From: an uncultured Flavobacteriales bacterium
GTDB taxonomy: Bacteria; Bacteroidota; Bacteroidia; Flavobacteriales_D; Crocinitomicaceae
Length of the DNA stretch: 31,242 bases
Direction: 5' to 3'
Assembly: GCA_913031405.1 (NCBI GenBank)
Contig: CAJWCX010000001.1
Location: 1 to 31,242, forward strand
A program made the translations under genes and the position numbers. Each line of letters begins with the position of its first letter. The stretch's first letter is position 1. The notes under the pieces are model-generated. The model worked only from the letters and a program-made list of their open reading frames with translations. It did not search any database and was not told the DNA's origin. This document shows positions 8,826 to 16,628 of the stretch, one piece after another.

Positions 8826-10880
8826 ATGATGAATCAATACCAAAATTACATTCAAGGTAAATGGGTCAGTGGCGATGGCTCTGAAACGAAGCTATATAAT
8901 GCGATTAACGGAGACCTTCTGGGCGAAGTGTCCAGCAAAGGAATTGATTATAAATCTGTGCTTGAGTATGGGAGGTCTATTGGAGGACCCGCTTTGAGAA
9001 AAATGACCTTTCAAGAGCGGGGTCGAATGCTAAAAGCATTGGCTTTTTTCTTACTTGAAAAAAAAGAACGTTACTATGGAGTTAGCGCTTGGACGGGTGC
9101 CACGAAAACAGATTCGTGGATCGATATAGAAGGGGGTATTGGCAACCTATTCGCCAATGCGTCCTTAAGAAAACAATTTCCAGACCTTCCATATTATGTT
9201 GATGGTGTGGCCGCACCCCTCTCAAAAGGAGGAAGCTTTATAGGTCATCACATTATGGTTCCAAAAGAAGGGGTCGCAATTCACATCAATGCCTTTAATT
9301 TCCCGATATGGGGTATGCTAGAAAAAATTGCTGTCAACCTAATGGCAGGTGTTCCGGCCATTGTTAAACCATCTGAGTTCACCTGCTATTTGACCGAAGT
9401 GATGGTTCGTGACATTATTGAATCGAAAATACTTCCTGAAGGGTCCTTACAGCTTGTGTGCGGATTAGGACGCGGTATTATTGATCATGTGGATAGCAGA
9501 GATACAGTGACTTTTACGGGCAGTGCCAATACGGGTAAGGTTCTTAAGGGACTGCCTCAAATCACAGAAAACAGTGTGGCCTTCAATCTTGAAGCGGATT
9601 CATTGAATGCGAGCATTCTTGGAAAGCATGCTGCACCTGGAACAGCAGAATACGACCTGTTTATTAAAGAGTGTGTTAAAGAAATTACGATTAAAGCAGG
9701 TCAAAAATGTACCGCGGTAAGAAGAATTATTGTTCCGGAAAACCTCATCGATGAGGTGGAGTCATCAATTGCTCAAAGACTCGATAAAACAACTATTGGA
9801 GACCCCGCTAAAGAAGGAGTCAGAATGGGTGCTTTAGCTACTAAAATTCAAGTCGATCGTGTCAGGGAAAATGTAGATCTTCTCGCAAAGAGTCAAAAAA
9901 TAGTATTTGGCGATCTTGATGGATTTGAAGTGATCGGTGCAGAAAAGAAACTTGGTGCTTTTTTCTCACCTGTGCTTTTTAGAAACAATGACCCTTTCAA
10001 GAAAACAGACTGTCATGATATTGAGGCTTTTGGTCCCGTTTCAACAATCATGCCTTACAAAGAAATTGAAGATGCCGTTGAATTGGCTAAAATGGGTAAG
10101 GGTTCCCTGGTTTCCTCTATAGTGACTCCCGATAATAAAGAGGCACGAGAATATGTGGTTGGCGCCGCAAGCATGCACGGACGGATTTTGGTCCTTAACA
10201 AAGACTGCGCAAAGGAAAGTACAGGACATGGTTCTCCTATGCCTCTTCTTACACATGGGGGACCAGGACGCGCTGGTGGAGGAGAAGAAATGGGTGGAAA
10301 AAGAGGTGTTTTACATTACCTTCAAAGAACGGCGATTCAAGGGCATCCAACAACCATTACTGAAATTACGCAACAGTTTCAAGTTGGAGCAGAAACTCCG
10401 GAAGCAAATCCACACGTATTTAGAAAACACTTCGAGGAATTAGTCGTCGGAGAAACTGTTTTTACCCATAAACACACTGTCACAGATGCAGACATTGTGA
10501 ATTTTGCAAACGTATCTGGCGACAACTTCTATGCGCACATGGACGCCACATCTTTGGATGGGACAATATTTGAAAAACGAGTAGCACATGGCTATTTTAT
10601 TTTATCCAAAGCAGCGGGATTATTTGTAGATCCTAAAAAAGGACCTGTTCTTTTAAATTATGGGCTGGATGAAGCTCGATTCATCAAGCCGGTTTATCCC
10701 GGGACAACTATCGGAGTTCGATTTACCGTAAAAGAAAAGCTCGACCAAGAAAAACGAAGTGATGATGATATTGCAAAGGGAATTGTTCGATTCTTAGTAG
10801 ATGTCTATGACGAAACTGGGGAAACTGTTGCGCTTGCAACGATTCTAACAATGGTTCGAAAGCTAGATCAAAGTCAATGA
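8826..10880 (+). CDS. paaZ: PaaZ-like bifunctional aldehyde dehydrogenase / MaoC-type enoyl-CoA hydratase
   Basis: A 684-residue fusion. The N-terminal aldehyde dehydrogenase (about 1-525) has NAFNFPIWGMLEKI, KPSE, TFTGSANTGK, the general-base Glu in NLEADSLN and catalytic Cys295 in GQKCTAVRRI. The C-terminal hot-dog/MaoC domain (about 545-680) has FANVSGDNFYAHMDAT, with the Asp-His pair of R-hydratases, and VAHGYFILSKAAGL. In phenylacetate degradation PaaZ hydrolyses oxepin-CoA and oxidises the resulting semialdehyde. Here no paaABCDE, paaG or paaK gene is adjacent, so the paa genes may be elsewhere, or this is a paralogue acting on another CoA-linked semialdehyde. Two tandem ATG codons (8826, 8829) are possible starts. 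No truncation or missing catalytic residue is seen. Confidence 0.88.
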   Translation: MMNQYQNYIQGKWVSGDGSETKLYNAINGDLLGEVSSKGIDYKSVLEYGRSIGGPALRKMTFQERGRMLKALAFFLLEKKERYYGVSAWTGATKTDSWIDIEGGIGNLFANASLRKQFPDLPYYVDGVAAPLSKGGSFIGHHIMVPKEGVAIHINAFNFPIWGMLEKIAVNLMAGVPAIVKPSEFTCYLTEVMVRDIIESKILPEGSLQLVCGLGRGIIDHVDSRDTVTFTGSANTGKVLKGLPQITENSVAFNLEADSLNASILGKHAAPGTAEYDLFIKECVKEITIKAGQKCTAVRRIIVPENLIDEVESSIAQRLDKTTIGDPAKEGVRMGALATKIQVDRVRENVDLLAKSQKIVFGDLDGFEVIGAEKKLGAFFSPVLFRNNDPFKKTDCHDIEAFGPVSTIMPYKEIEDAVELAKMGKGSLVSSIVTPDNKEAREYVVGAASMHGRILVLNKDCAKESTGHGSPMPLLTHGGPGRAGGGEEMGGKRGVLHYLQRTAIQGHPTTITEITQQFQVGAETPEANPHVFRKHFEELVVGETVFTHKHTVTDADIVNFANVSGDNFYAHMDATSLDGTIFEKRVAHGYFILSKAAGLFVDPKKGPVLLNYGLDEARFIKPVYPGTTIGVRFTVKEKLDQEKRSDDDIAKGIVRFLVDVYDETGETVALATILTMVRKLDQSQ

Positions 10881-11216
10881 ATCGTAAAAGACATTTCGGG
10901 CTACATCAGCTAAGTAAATGTTAAAGATAAATCTTGGTGAAGTATATTTATGAGCTATCGGGATTAGCTCTATGTTGTTAATGAATGGCGAAAAAACCAA
11001 GACCACAAAAATGCCAAGTCAAAAGGGAAACAATGGTACTCGGCTTATCACAACATGCTCGTCAAAATCGATTACTCTTCTGAGCATAATAGTGATGTTA
11101 TATAGTCTTGAATAGAAGAACCCTTCAAGTTGATTCGTGATTAATTTACCTTGAAATAGGTATTGTGATTGAGCAAAGTTCTGTTTTGATTTGCAAAGCC
11201 AAAGTTCGTTTTAAAA
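10881..11216. other. Gene-poor intergenic stretch
   Basis: A gap of 336 nt with no convincing gene. A hairpin GAGCTA/TAGCTC with a 7-nt loop sits at 10952-10970 but is not followed by a T-run. Overlapping frames of about 45-50 codons cross 10970-11110; one has no good start codon (it reads NEWRKNQDHKNAKSKGKQWY and ends at a TAG near 11103), and another starts with ATG at 10972. None resembles a family I know. The stretch could hold the leader of the downstream gene or a decayed gene. Confidence 0.4.
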
Positions 11217-11945
11217 ATGATCAATACAGAACAAAGTCCATATCATATTGTCAAAGAGTGTGCTTCGACCAGACACGTATTTCAACGTTATGGTTTGTCA
11301 TCAAAAAACAATACCCCTCTTGCTAAAATTGATAAATCCAGTTTTAGCGACTATGACTTTTTCATTGACCTTTTGGAAACCTATGAAAATATTGATGAAA
11401 ACTTTGTTAATATTTTTGAGCATTATCCGTTACCTATTTTAACAGACTATCTGAAACGTTCTCACGACTATTATCTTACCGTTAGACTTCCCCATATTGA
11501 AAAAATGATTGTTGAACAAATCAAACAACATGAGGAACCACATCCCATTCTTGTGGTTTTAAAAGAATTCTTCAAAATGTATCGGGCAGATCTGGAAGAA
11601 CATTTTAAAGAGGAGGAAGAGTCTGTATTTCCATTGGCCAATCATTTATTCAAGCTACAAGAAAACCCTCTAGAACAAAACAGTTTGCATTGGATTGCTA
11701 AAAACAAAAAAGGAGCTCTTGATTTTATTGAAAACCACAAAAACGAAACTTCAGATTTAAAAGAAATAAATTCCGCCTTTTTGGGTTATAATGTTCAAGA
11801 TAAATCATTTACCGGACACGAGCTCATCCTAAAAGAGTTCAATGATTTTCAAAAGGACTTAAAGATTCATGCAAGTATTGAAGATTTCGTTTTCGGTAAA
11901 AAAGTTCACGAGCTACTTCACACCTACCAAAGTCGTTTAAACTAA
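11217..11945 (+). CDS. RIC/ScdA-like hemerythrin-domain protein lacking the N-terminal cysteine pair
   Basis: A 242-residue protein with the architecture of RIC (YtfE/ScdA) di-iron repair proteins, which act on nitrosylated or oxidised iron-sulfur centres. Residues about 14-40 (TRHVFQRYGL, then a Pro-Leu-Ala-Lys-Ile segment) match the ScdA N-terminal domain, but the usual Cys-Cys after YGI is replaced by Ser-Lys-Asn-Asn. The hemerythrin-like four-helix bundle covers about 70-235. Candidate iron ligands are His83 (RSHDYY), His109, His129 and Glu133 (EEHFKEEEE), His174, and His218/Glu222 (HASIEDFVF), close to the YtfE pattern of His84, His105, His129, Glu133, His160, His204 and Glu208. The domain assignment is fairly secure; the repair role is inferred from the family. 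Confidence 0.72.
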   Translation: MINTEQSPYHIVKECASTRHVFQRYGLSSKNNTPLAKIDKSSFSDYDFFIDLLETYENIDENFVNIFEHYPLPILTDYLKRSHDYYLTVRLPHIEKMIVEQIKQHEEPHPILVVLKEFFKMYRADLEEHFKEEEESVFPLANHLFKLQENPLEQNSLHWIAKNKKGALDFIENHKNETSDLKEINSAFLGYNVQDKSFTGHELILKEFNDFQKDLKIHASIEDFVFGKKVHELLHTYQSRLN

Positions 11946-11959
11946 CATACTTTTAGTTT
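11939..11959. terminator. Weak bidirectional hairpin between convergent genes
   Basis: AAACTAA (11939-11945) and TTAGTTT (11953-11959) form a perfect 7-bp stem around a 7-nt loop, exactly between the stop of the hemerythrin-like gene and the stop of hflX. The stem is AT-rich and has no long T-run, so termination would be weak. Confidence 0.3.
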
Positions 11960-13147
11960 TCAATACAAAAAGTTATTATACGGGTATCTTACTTTAAAAA
12001 TTTCCTTAACCTCTTCATATAGGACTTCTCGCAGTTCCTCCATATTCTCTTTTTTCTGGGCTGAAATAAAGATGGCTTTTTTTGAACCTAATTTTGACAT
12101 CCATGAGTCCTTCAATAAATCCAGTGAACTTATACCACCTGGATCCTCGAGTTCATTTTCGGGTGGCTTATAGGCGTCTATTTTATTAAAAACAACTAGT
12201 GTTGGTTTTTCTGACTTATCAATTTCTGCGAGCGTTTCGTTTACAACCCTAAAATGATCTTCAAAATTAGGATGAGAAATATCAAGAACATGAATTAAAA
12301 TATCCGCTTCTCTCACCTCATCGAGAGTCGACTTAAATGATTCCATAAGCTGTTTGGGAAGCTTTCTTATAAATCCAACCGTATCAGTTAGTAACATGGG
12401 CAGATTTCCCAAAACAACTTTCCTAACAGTCGTGTCAAGGGTGGCGAATAACTTGTTTTCTGCAAAGACCTTGGACTTCGATAGAACATTCATCAAGGTA
12501 CTTTTTCCCACATTCGTATAACCCACAAGTGCGACTCGGACAAGTTGCCCCCTATTTCCACGTTGGGTATTCATCTGCTTATCAATGTCCTTCAGCCTTC
12601 CTTTCATTAAAGAAATCCTTTGTCCAATAATCCGCCGGTCTGTTTCAATTTGAGACTCTCCCGGACCCCTCATGCCTATACCTCCTTTTTGTCTTTCGAG
12701 GTGGGTCCAAAGTCCTGTCAAACGCGGTAACATGTATTGTAATTGAGCCAATTCAACTTGTGTTTTTGCATGAAAAGTCATTGCTCTACTCGCAAAAATG
12801 TCTAGAATCAAAATGGTTCTATCTAAAATTTTACAGCACAATTCACGTTCAATATTTCGAAGCTGCGATGGGGAAAGCTCATCGTCAAAAATAACCAGTT
12901 CAATATGATTTTCGATAATATACTCCTTAATCTCAACCAATTTACCTGAACCCACATATGTTTTTGGATTAGGAACCGGAAGCTTTTGGAGCACCTGTTT
13001 TTTAGTATCAGCTCCGGCTGTATGAGCTAAAAACTCAAGCTCATTGAGGTGTTCAAAGGCCTCTTCTTCTGAGATATTAGAATGTGCGACTCCCACAATG
13101 ATGCAAGCCTCATTTTGTTTCTCTATTTTTAGTTTTGCTTTGGCCAT
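11960..13147 (-). CDS. hflX: GTPase HflX
   Basis: A 395-residue HflX, a GTPase that binds the 50S subunit and rescues or splits stalled ribosomes. The N-terminal HflX domain (about 1-195) contains PNPKTYVGSGKL, the DDELSPSQLRN signature and the linker GMRGPGESQIETDRR. The G domain starts near residue 200, with P-loop GYTNVGKS near 209, DTVGFIRKLP (G3) and NKID (G4). The length is normal. It is the last gene of the leftward block and faces the hemerythrin-like gene tail to tail with 14 bp between the stops. Its upstream gap of 107 bp carries a 14-bp perfect palindrome. Confidence 0.97.
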   Translation of the reverse strand: MAKAKLKIEKQNEACIIVGVAHSNISEEEAFEHLNELEFLAHTAGADTKKQVLQKLPVPNPKTYVGSGKLVEIKEYIIENHIELVIFDDELSPSQLRNIERELCCKILDRTILILDIFASRAMTFHAKTQVELAQLQYMLPRLTGLWTHLERQKGGIGMRGPGESQIETDRRIIGQRISLMKGRLKDIDKQMNTQRGNRGQLVRVALVGYTNVGKSTLMNVLSKSKVFAENKLFATLDTTVRKVVLGNLPMLLTDTVGFIRKLPKQLMESFKSTLDEVREADILIHVLDISHPNFEDHFRVVNETLAEIDKSEKPTLVVFNKIDAYKPPENELEDPGGISSLDLLKDSWMSKLGSKKAIFISAQKKENMEELREVLYEEVKEIFKVRYPYNNFLY

Positions 13148-13182
13148 TTACTTTTTTAAATCCATTTAACTATTAAAATCAG

Positions 13183-13196
13183 TCAAGCATGCTTGA
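13183..13196. promoter_or_regulatory. 14-bp perfect palindrome upstream of hflX
   Basis: TCAAGCATGCTTGA is perfectly palindromic and lies 35 bp upstream of the hflX ATG, in the 107-bp gap after the four-helix membrane protein gene. It could be an operator for a dimeric regulator, or a short hairpin with a CATG loop. I found no exact TAnnTTTG box in this gap. Confidence 0.35.
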
Positions 13197-13254
13197 TGAT
13201 TTAATATTGTCAAAACAGCCCGCATTTGAAAATCAAGTCAGCACAAAACCATGT

Positions 13255-13617
13255 TTAGGCATCTGACTTTTCTCTTTCTTTTCTAGCGTCTATAAAACTT
13301 TTGATAAAATAAACCATAGACAAGGCGGAGGCGACAATCATTACCGAAACCCTAATAGTCGCTTCTGTATCAGATCGGTCAATGGCTCCTTTTAATGGCT
13401 TAAATAGGGCAACAAGTACCACTAGCGTCAACAAAACGGCAACATGGGCAATAACCTTATTTTGTGTTTTTACACCTTGATAACAGAGCAATAATACTAC
13501 GCCAAAAAATAAAGGAATTAAGGCAGTAAAAGATCGGGTATCTGAGCCAAAGTAACCCCAAGCACTCATTGCAATGAGTATAACCGAATTTACTAGAGAG
13601 ATTGTATGTGCTTTCAT
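13255..13617 (-). CDS. Conserved-looking small membrane protein, four predicted helices
   Basis: A 120-residue protein that is mostly hydrophobic, with four probable membrane helices at about 7-23, 30-47, 57-73 and 88-105. A short polar loop (KPLKGAIDRSDTEATIR) precedes the last helix, and the tail is basic and charged (DARKEREKSDA), probably cytoplasmic. No catalytic motif is visible and I do not recognise a family. It starts at ATG 13617, 16 nt downstream of an exact -7 box, so it appears to have its own promoter between lepA and hflX. Confidence 0.7.
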   Translation of the reverse strand: MKAHTISLVNSVILIAMSAWGYFGSDTRSFTALIPLFFGVVLLLCYQGVKTQNKVIAHVAVLLTLVVLVALFKPLKGAIDRSDTEATIRVSVMIVASALSMVYFIKSFIDARKEREKSDA

Positions 13618-13633
13618 ATGTGTTGTTTTAATT

Positions 13634-13670
13634 CAAATCTATAAAGATGATTTCAATAATAATGATTTCA
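13634..13670 (-). promoter_or_regulatory. Promoter of the four-helix membrane protein, with direct repeats
   Basis: Read on the minus strand, TAGATTTG (13634-13641) is an exact Bacteroidota -7 box ending 16 nt before the ATG. Behind it lie two direct copies of a 9-mer, written ATGATTTCA on the plus strand (13647-13655 and 13662-13670), 15 bp apart and covering the -33 region. Confidence 0.5.
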
Positions 13671-13681
13671 TCTCTGGATTT

Positions 13682-15478
13682 TTAGTCGTTTAATTTTAAT
13701 ACCGCCAGAAATGCCTCTTGAGGAACCTCTACTTTCCCAACCTGGCGCATCCTCTTCTTTCCTGCCTTTTGCTTTTCTAATAATTTTCTTTTTCGAGTAA
13801 TGTCTCCACCATAACATTTCGCCGTAACATCTTTTCTCAAAGCCTTTATAGTCTCCCTAGCGATTATCTTAGCGCCTATTGCTGCTTGAACAGGTATTTC
13901 GAATTGTTGCCTCGGGATTAGCTCTTTTAACTTTAAACAGATTTTCTTTCCTAGGTCAAAAGCATTGCTTCTATGAACTAGTGCAGAAAGTGCATCAACC
14001 TGCTCACCATTTAGTAACAGGTCCATTTTTATCAAGTCCGAAGTGCGGTATCCTATCGGGTGATAATCAAATGAGGCATACCCTCTTGATACAGATTTTA
14101 ATCGATCATAAAAGTCAAAAACAATCTCAGCCAAGGGCATTTCAAAACTTATTTCAACACGATCCTGTGTTAGGTAGACTTGGTTTTTTAACTCTCCTCT
14201 TTTTTCGATACACAAGGTCATAATAGCCCCTACATATTCGCTTTTCGTGATGACCTGAGCTTTGATGTAGGGCTCCTCTATTCTTTCCATACTTCCTGGG
14301 TCAGGTAATTCAGAGGGATTATTTACGATAATAAGTTCATCGGGGTTTTTCTTTAGATAAGACTTATAAGACACGTTGGGTACCGTAGTAATTACCGTCA
14401 TATTAAACTCGCGCTCTAATCGCTCTTGGATGATCTCCATGTGGAGCATTCCTAGAAAACCACATCGAAAACCAAAACCAAGTGCTGCAGAAGACTCCGG
14501 CTCGAAAACCAATGAGGAATCGTTCAACTGGAGTTTTTCCATAGAATAACGCAATTCTTCATAGTCTTCGGTATCAACAGGATAAATCCCAGCAAAAACC
14601 ATGGGCTTAACATCCTCAAAACCCTTTATTGCTTCCTGGCAAGGGGCTTCAGTAGATGTGATAGTGTCTCCTACCTTTACTTCATTGGCTTGTTTTATTC
14701 CTGAGATAATGTAGCCCACATCCCCCGTTCTCAATTCTTTTTGTGGGACTAAACCCATTTTTAAAATACCAATTTCATCGGCGTTATAATCTCTCTTTGT
14801 GTTGTAAAATCTAATTCGCTGGCCCTTTTTGATGATACCATTCTTAACTCTGAAATAAGCAATAATTCCTCTAAACGGATTAAATACTGAGTCAAAAATC
14901 ATCGCTTGAAGTGGTTCTTGATCGCTTCCTTTTGGAGCTGGCACATTCTTAATCACAGAGTCCAATATCTCCTCGACGCCAAGTCCTGTTTTTCCTGATG
15001 CTCTGATGATTTCCTCTTCTTGACAACCAATCAATTCAACAATCTGATCAGAAACCTCTTCTGGCATGGCTCCAGGGAGATCCATTTTATTCAAGATGGG
15101 TATAATCTGCAGATCATGTTCTAATGCCAGATATAAATTTGATATTGTTTGGGCTTCAATTCCCTGAGAAGCATCTACAATCAAAAGCGCCCCTTCGCAT
15201 GCGGCGATAGATCTAGAAACCTCATAAGAAAAATCAACATGACCAGGGGTATCAATTAGGTTAAGTACATATTCCTGTCCATCACGCTTATAGCTCATTT
15301 GAATGGCGTGACTCTTTATGGTGATTCCTCGCTCCCTTTCGAGTTCCATGTCATCTAGCGCTTGATTTTGCATTTCTCTTTCAGAAATGGTTCCTGTCGT
15401 TTGCAGAAGTCGATCCGCCAAGGTGCTCTTACCGTGATCAATATGGGCAATGATGCAAAAATTGCGAATGTGTTTCAT
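13682..15478 (-). CDS. lepA: Elongation factor 4 (back-translocating GTPase LepA)
   Basis: A 598-residue LepA/EF4 of standard length. The G domain has AHIDHGKST (P-loop, residues 11-19), RERGITIKS (switch I), DTPGHVDF (switch II) and NKMD. These are followed by domain 2, the EF-G-like domain with GFRCGFLGMLHMEI, and the LepA-specific C-terminal domain ending in DVTAKCYGGDITRKRKLLEKQ and GKKRMR. It associates with ribosomes and affects translation under ionic or cold stress and initiation-complex assembly. The start at 15478 is fixed by the universal N-terminus (KHIRNFCIIAHIDHGKST). A -7 box lies only 7 nt upstream of this ATG. Confidence 0.98.
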   Translation of the reverse strand: MKHIRNFCIIAHIDHGKSTLADRLLQTTGTISEREMQNQALDDMELERERGITIKSHAIQMSYKRDGQEYVLNLIDTPGHVDFSYEVSRSIAACEGALLIVDASQGIEAQTISNLYLALEHDLQIIPILNKMDLPGAMPEEVSDQIVELIGCQEEEIIRASGKTGLGVEEILDSVIKNVPAPKGSDQEPLQAMIFDSVFNPFRGIIAYFRVKNGIIKKGQRIRFYNTKRDYNADEIGILKMGLVPQKELRTGDVGYIISGIKQANEVKVGDTITSTEAPCQEAIKGFEDVKPMVFAGIYPVDTEDYEELRYSMEKLQLNDSSLVFEPESSAALGFGFRCGFLGMLHMEIIQERLEREFNMTVITTVPNVSYKSYLKKNPDELIIVNNPSELPDPGSMERIEEPYIKAQVITKSEYVGAIMTLCIEKRGELKNQVYLTQDRVEISFEMPLAEIVFDFYDRLKSVSRGYASFDYHPIGYRTSDLIKMDLLLNGEQVDALSALVHRSNAFDLGKKICLKLKELIPRQQFEIPVQAAIGAKIIARETIKALRKDVTAKCYGGDITRKRKLLEKQKAGKKRMRQVGKVEVPQEAFLAVLKLND

Positions 15479-15485
15479 GAGTTGT

Positions 15486-15493
15486 CAAAATTA
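15486..15493 (-). promoter_or_regulatory. -7 box immediately upstream of lepA
   Basis: On the minus strand, TAATTTTG followed by ACAACTC and then the lepA ATG. With a start site about 4 nt after the box, the leader would be only 3-4 nt, so the lepA transcript may be essentially leaderless. Confidence 0.5.
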
Positions 15494-15546
15494 CGTTTTA
15501 AATACCAAAATGACTATTTCAAGTTGTGAAATTATTCTCTTATTAT

Positions 15547-16593
15547 TTATACGTCTTTTTTATTAAACCTCATCAGCTGAACCTCTCTGTTCAAGGGCTT
15601 GTCCGACAAGATAAAATGCATCATTTCCTGTGACAAAAGTGGCGCCATTAAGTACCCTTTTGTTCCCAGGCCATTAAAAATATAAAGCCCGTTATGCACT
15701 GGATGTTGTCCCAAAACGGGCCTTCGGTCAAAAACCGTTGGTCTTATACCTGCCACCTGCTTGGAAACCTGATAGCTCCCAGAAAACATGCCCTCTAAAA
15801 TATGGATCAGGTTCTCCATACCCTCTTTGGTAATTCGGGTATCTCTAGCTCCACGTTCAATTGTTGCCCCTACTTTAAATAAATTGGGACCAGTAGGGAG
15901 TAAAAATCCTTTATGATTCCATGTTTCCTTTTCAGTCATGTCACATGAATTGATGGTTAAAAGCTGTCCCTTGGTATGCTGTATCTCAACTCGATTAAAA
16001 TATGGTATCCGGTCCTGATCTGAACCACAACAAAAAACAACTGAATCATACCGCTCATTTTTGTAGGTCAGCTCATAAGGGTTCAATTGGTTCTGATCGA
16101 AAAACTCGTATCTCAAGGATTTGCGGGATAGTAATAAGGTTTGAATTTCCTTCATAAAATAAGCGGCATCCACCCGATAAGCGTTTTTTACAATGCCCGA
16201 CCCCCATTTTTTATCCGAGTTTGAATAAGGCCTTTTGAGATTTTCTGAAGGTGAAAGATAGTTCTGGTATTCAGTGGTTTTTTGTTTTTCATCCCAGTAC
16301 TTTTTTTCCTGTTCGCTCGCAAAAAACCTTCTTATTTTTATCTCTTTGAAAAACTTACACTGAGTAGATCTCTCAAGATCCTGGTAAAACCTAACTGCTT
16401 CCGGTAAAAACTCATCTACCCTCCATGATTTTGTTACTCTTCTGAATACTATTGGGTTGATCATTCCAGCAGCGATTGATGAAGATTTATTCTTTTTATC
16501 ATCAATAAGGCGAACTTGCTCTCCATTCTGAATCAACCTCCAGGCTAAAGAACACCCAGCTATACCACCCCCAATAATTAAATGTCGTTTCAT
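15547..16593 (-). CDS. FAD-dependent oxidoreductase (DAO family)
   Basis: A 348-residue flavoprotein of the D-amino-acid oxidase/glycine oxidase type. The N-terminus HLIIGGGIAGCSLAWRL is a Rossmann FAD-binding site (Gly8, Gly10, Gly13), followed by the acidic strand end LIDD and SSIAAGMINPI, which contacts the flavin. The C-terminal IRPTVFDRRPVLGQHP and IFNGLGTKGYLMAPLL segments match the second FAD-contact region of the family and resemble the oxidase half of MnmC. There is no methyltransferase domain. Substrate is unknown; oxidation of a secondary or primary amine is the general family reaction. It follows the kinase-like gene with a 35-nt gap, in a leftward run with comF. Confidence 0.85.
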   Translation of the reverse strand: MKRHLIIGGGIAGCSLAWRLIQNGEQVRLIDDKKNKSSSIAAGMINPIVFRRVTKSWRVDEFLPEAVRFYQDLERSTQCKFFKEIKIRRFFASEQEKKYWDEKQKTTEYQNYLSPSENLKRPYSNSDKKWGSGIVKNAYRVDAAYFMKEIQTLLLSRKSLRYEFFDQNQLNPYELTYKNERYDSVVFCCGSDQDRIPYFNRVEIQHTKGQLLTINSCDMTEKETWNHKGFLLPTGPNLFKVGATIERGARDTRITKEGMENLIHILEGMFSGSYQVSKQVAGIRPTVFDRRPVLGQHPVHNGLYIFNGLGTKGYLMAPLLSQEMMHFILSDKPLNREVQLMRFNKKDV

Positions 16594-16628
16594 ATGTTCC
16601 TTACGAATGAAAATTAATTTGTCTGTCT

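Noticed and set aside
10952..10970. Hairpin GAGCTA/TAGCTC as a terminator of the PaaZ-like gene
   Set aside because: It is 70 nt past the stop, has a stem of only 6 bp and lacks a following T-run.
10970..11110. Short overlapping frames after paaZ that could be a small gene or a transposase remnant
   Set aside because: The frames are only 30-50 codons, one has no start codon, and none resembles a known protein; there are no terminal inverted repeats.
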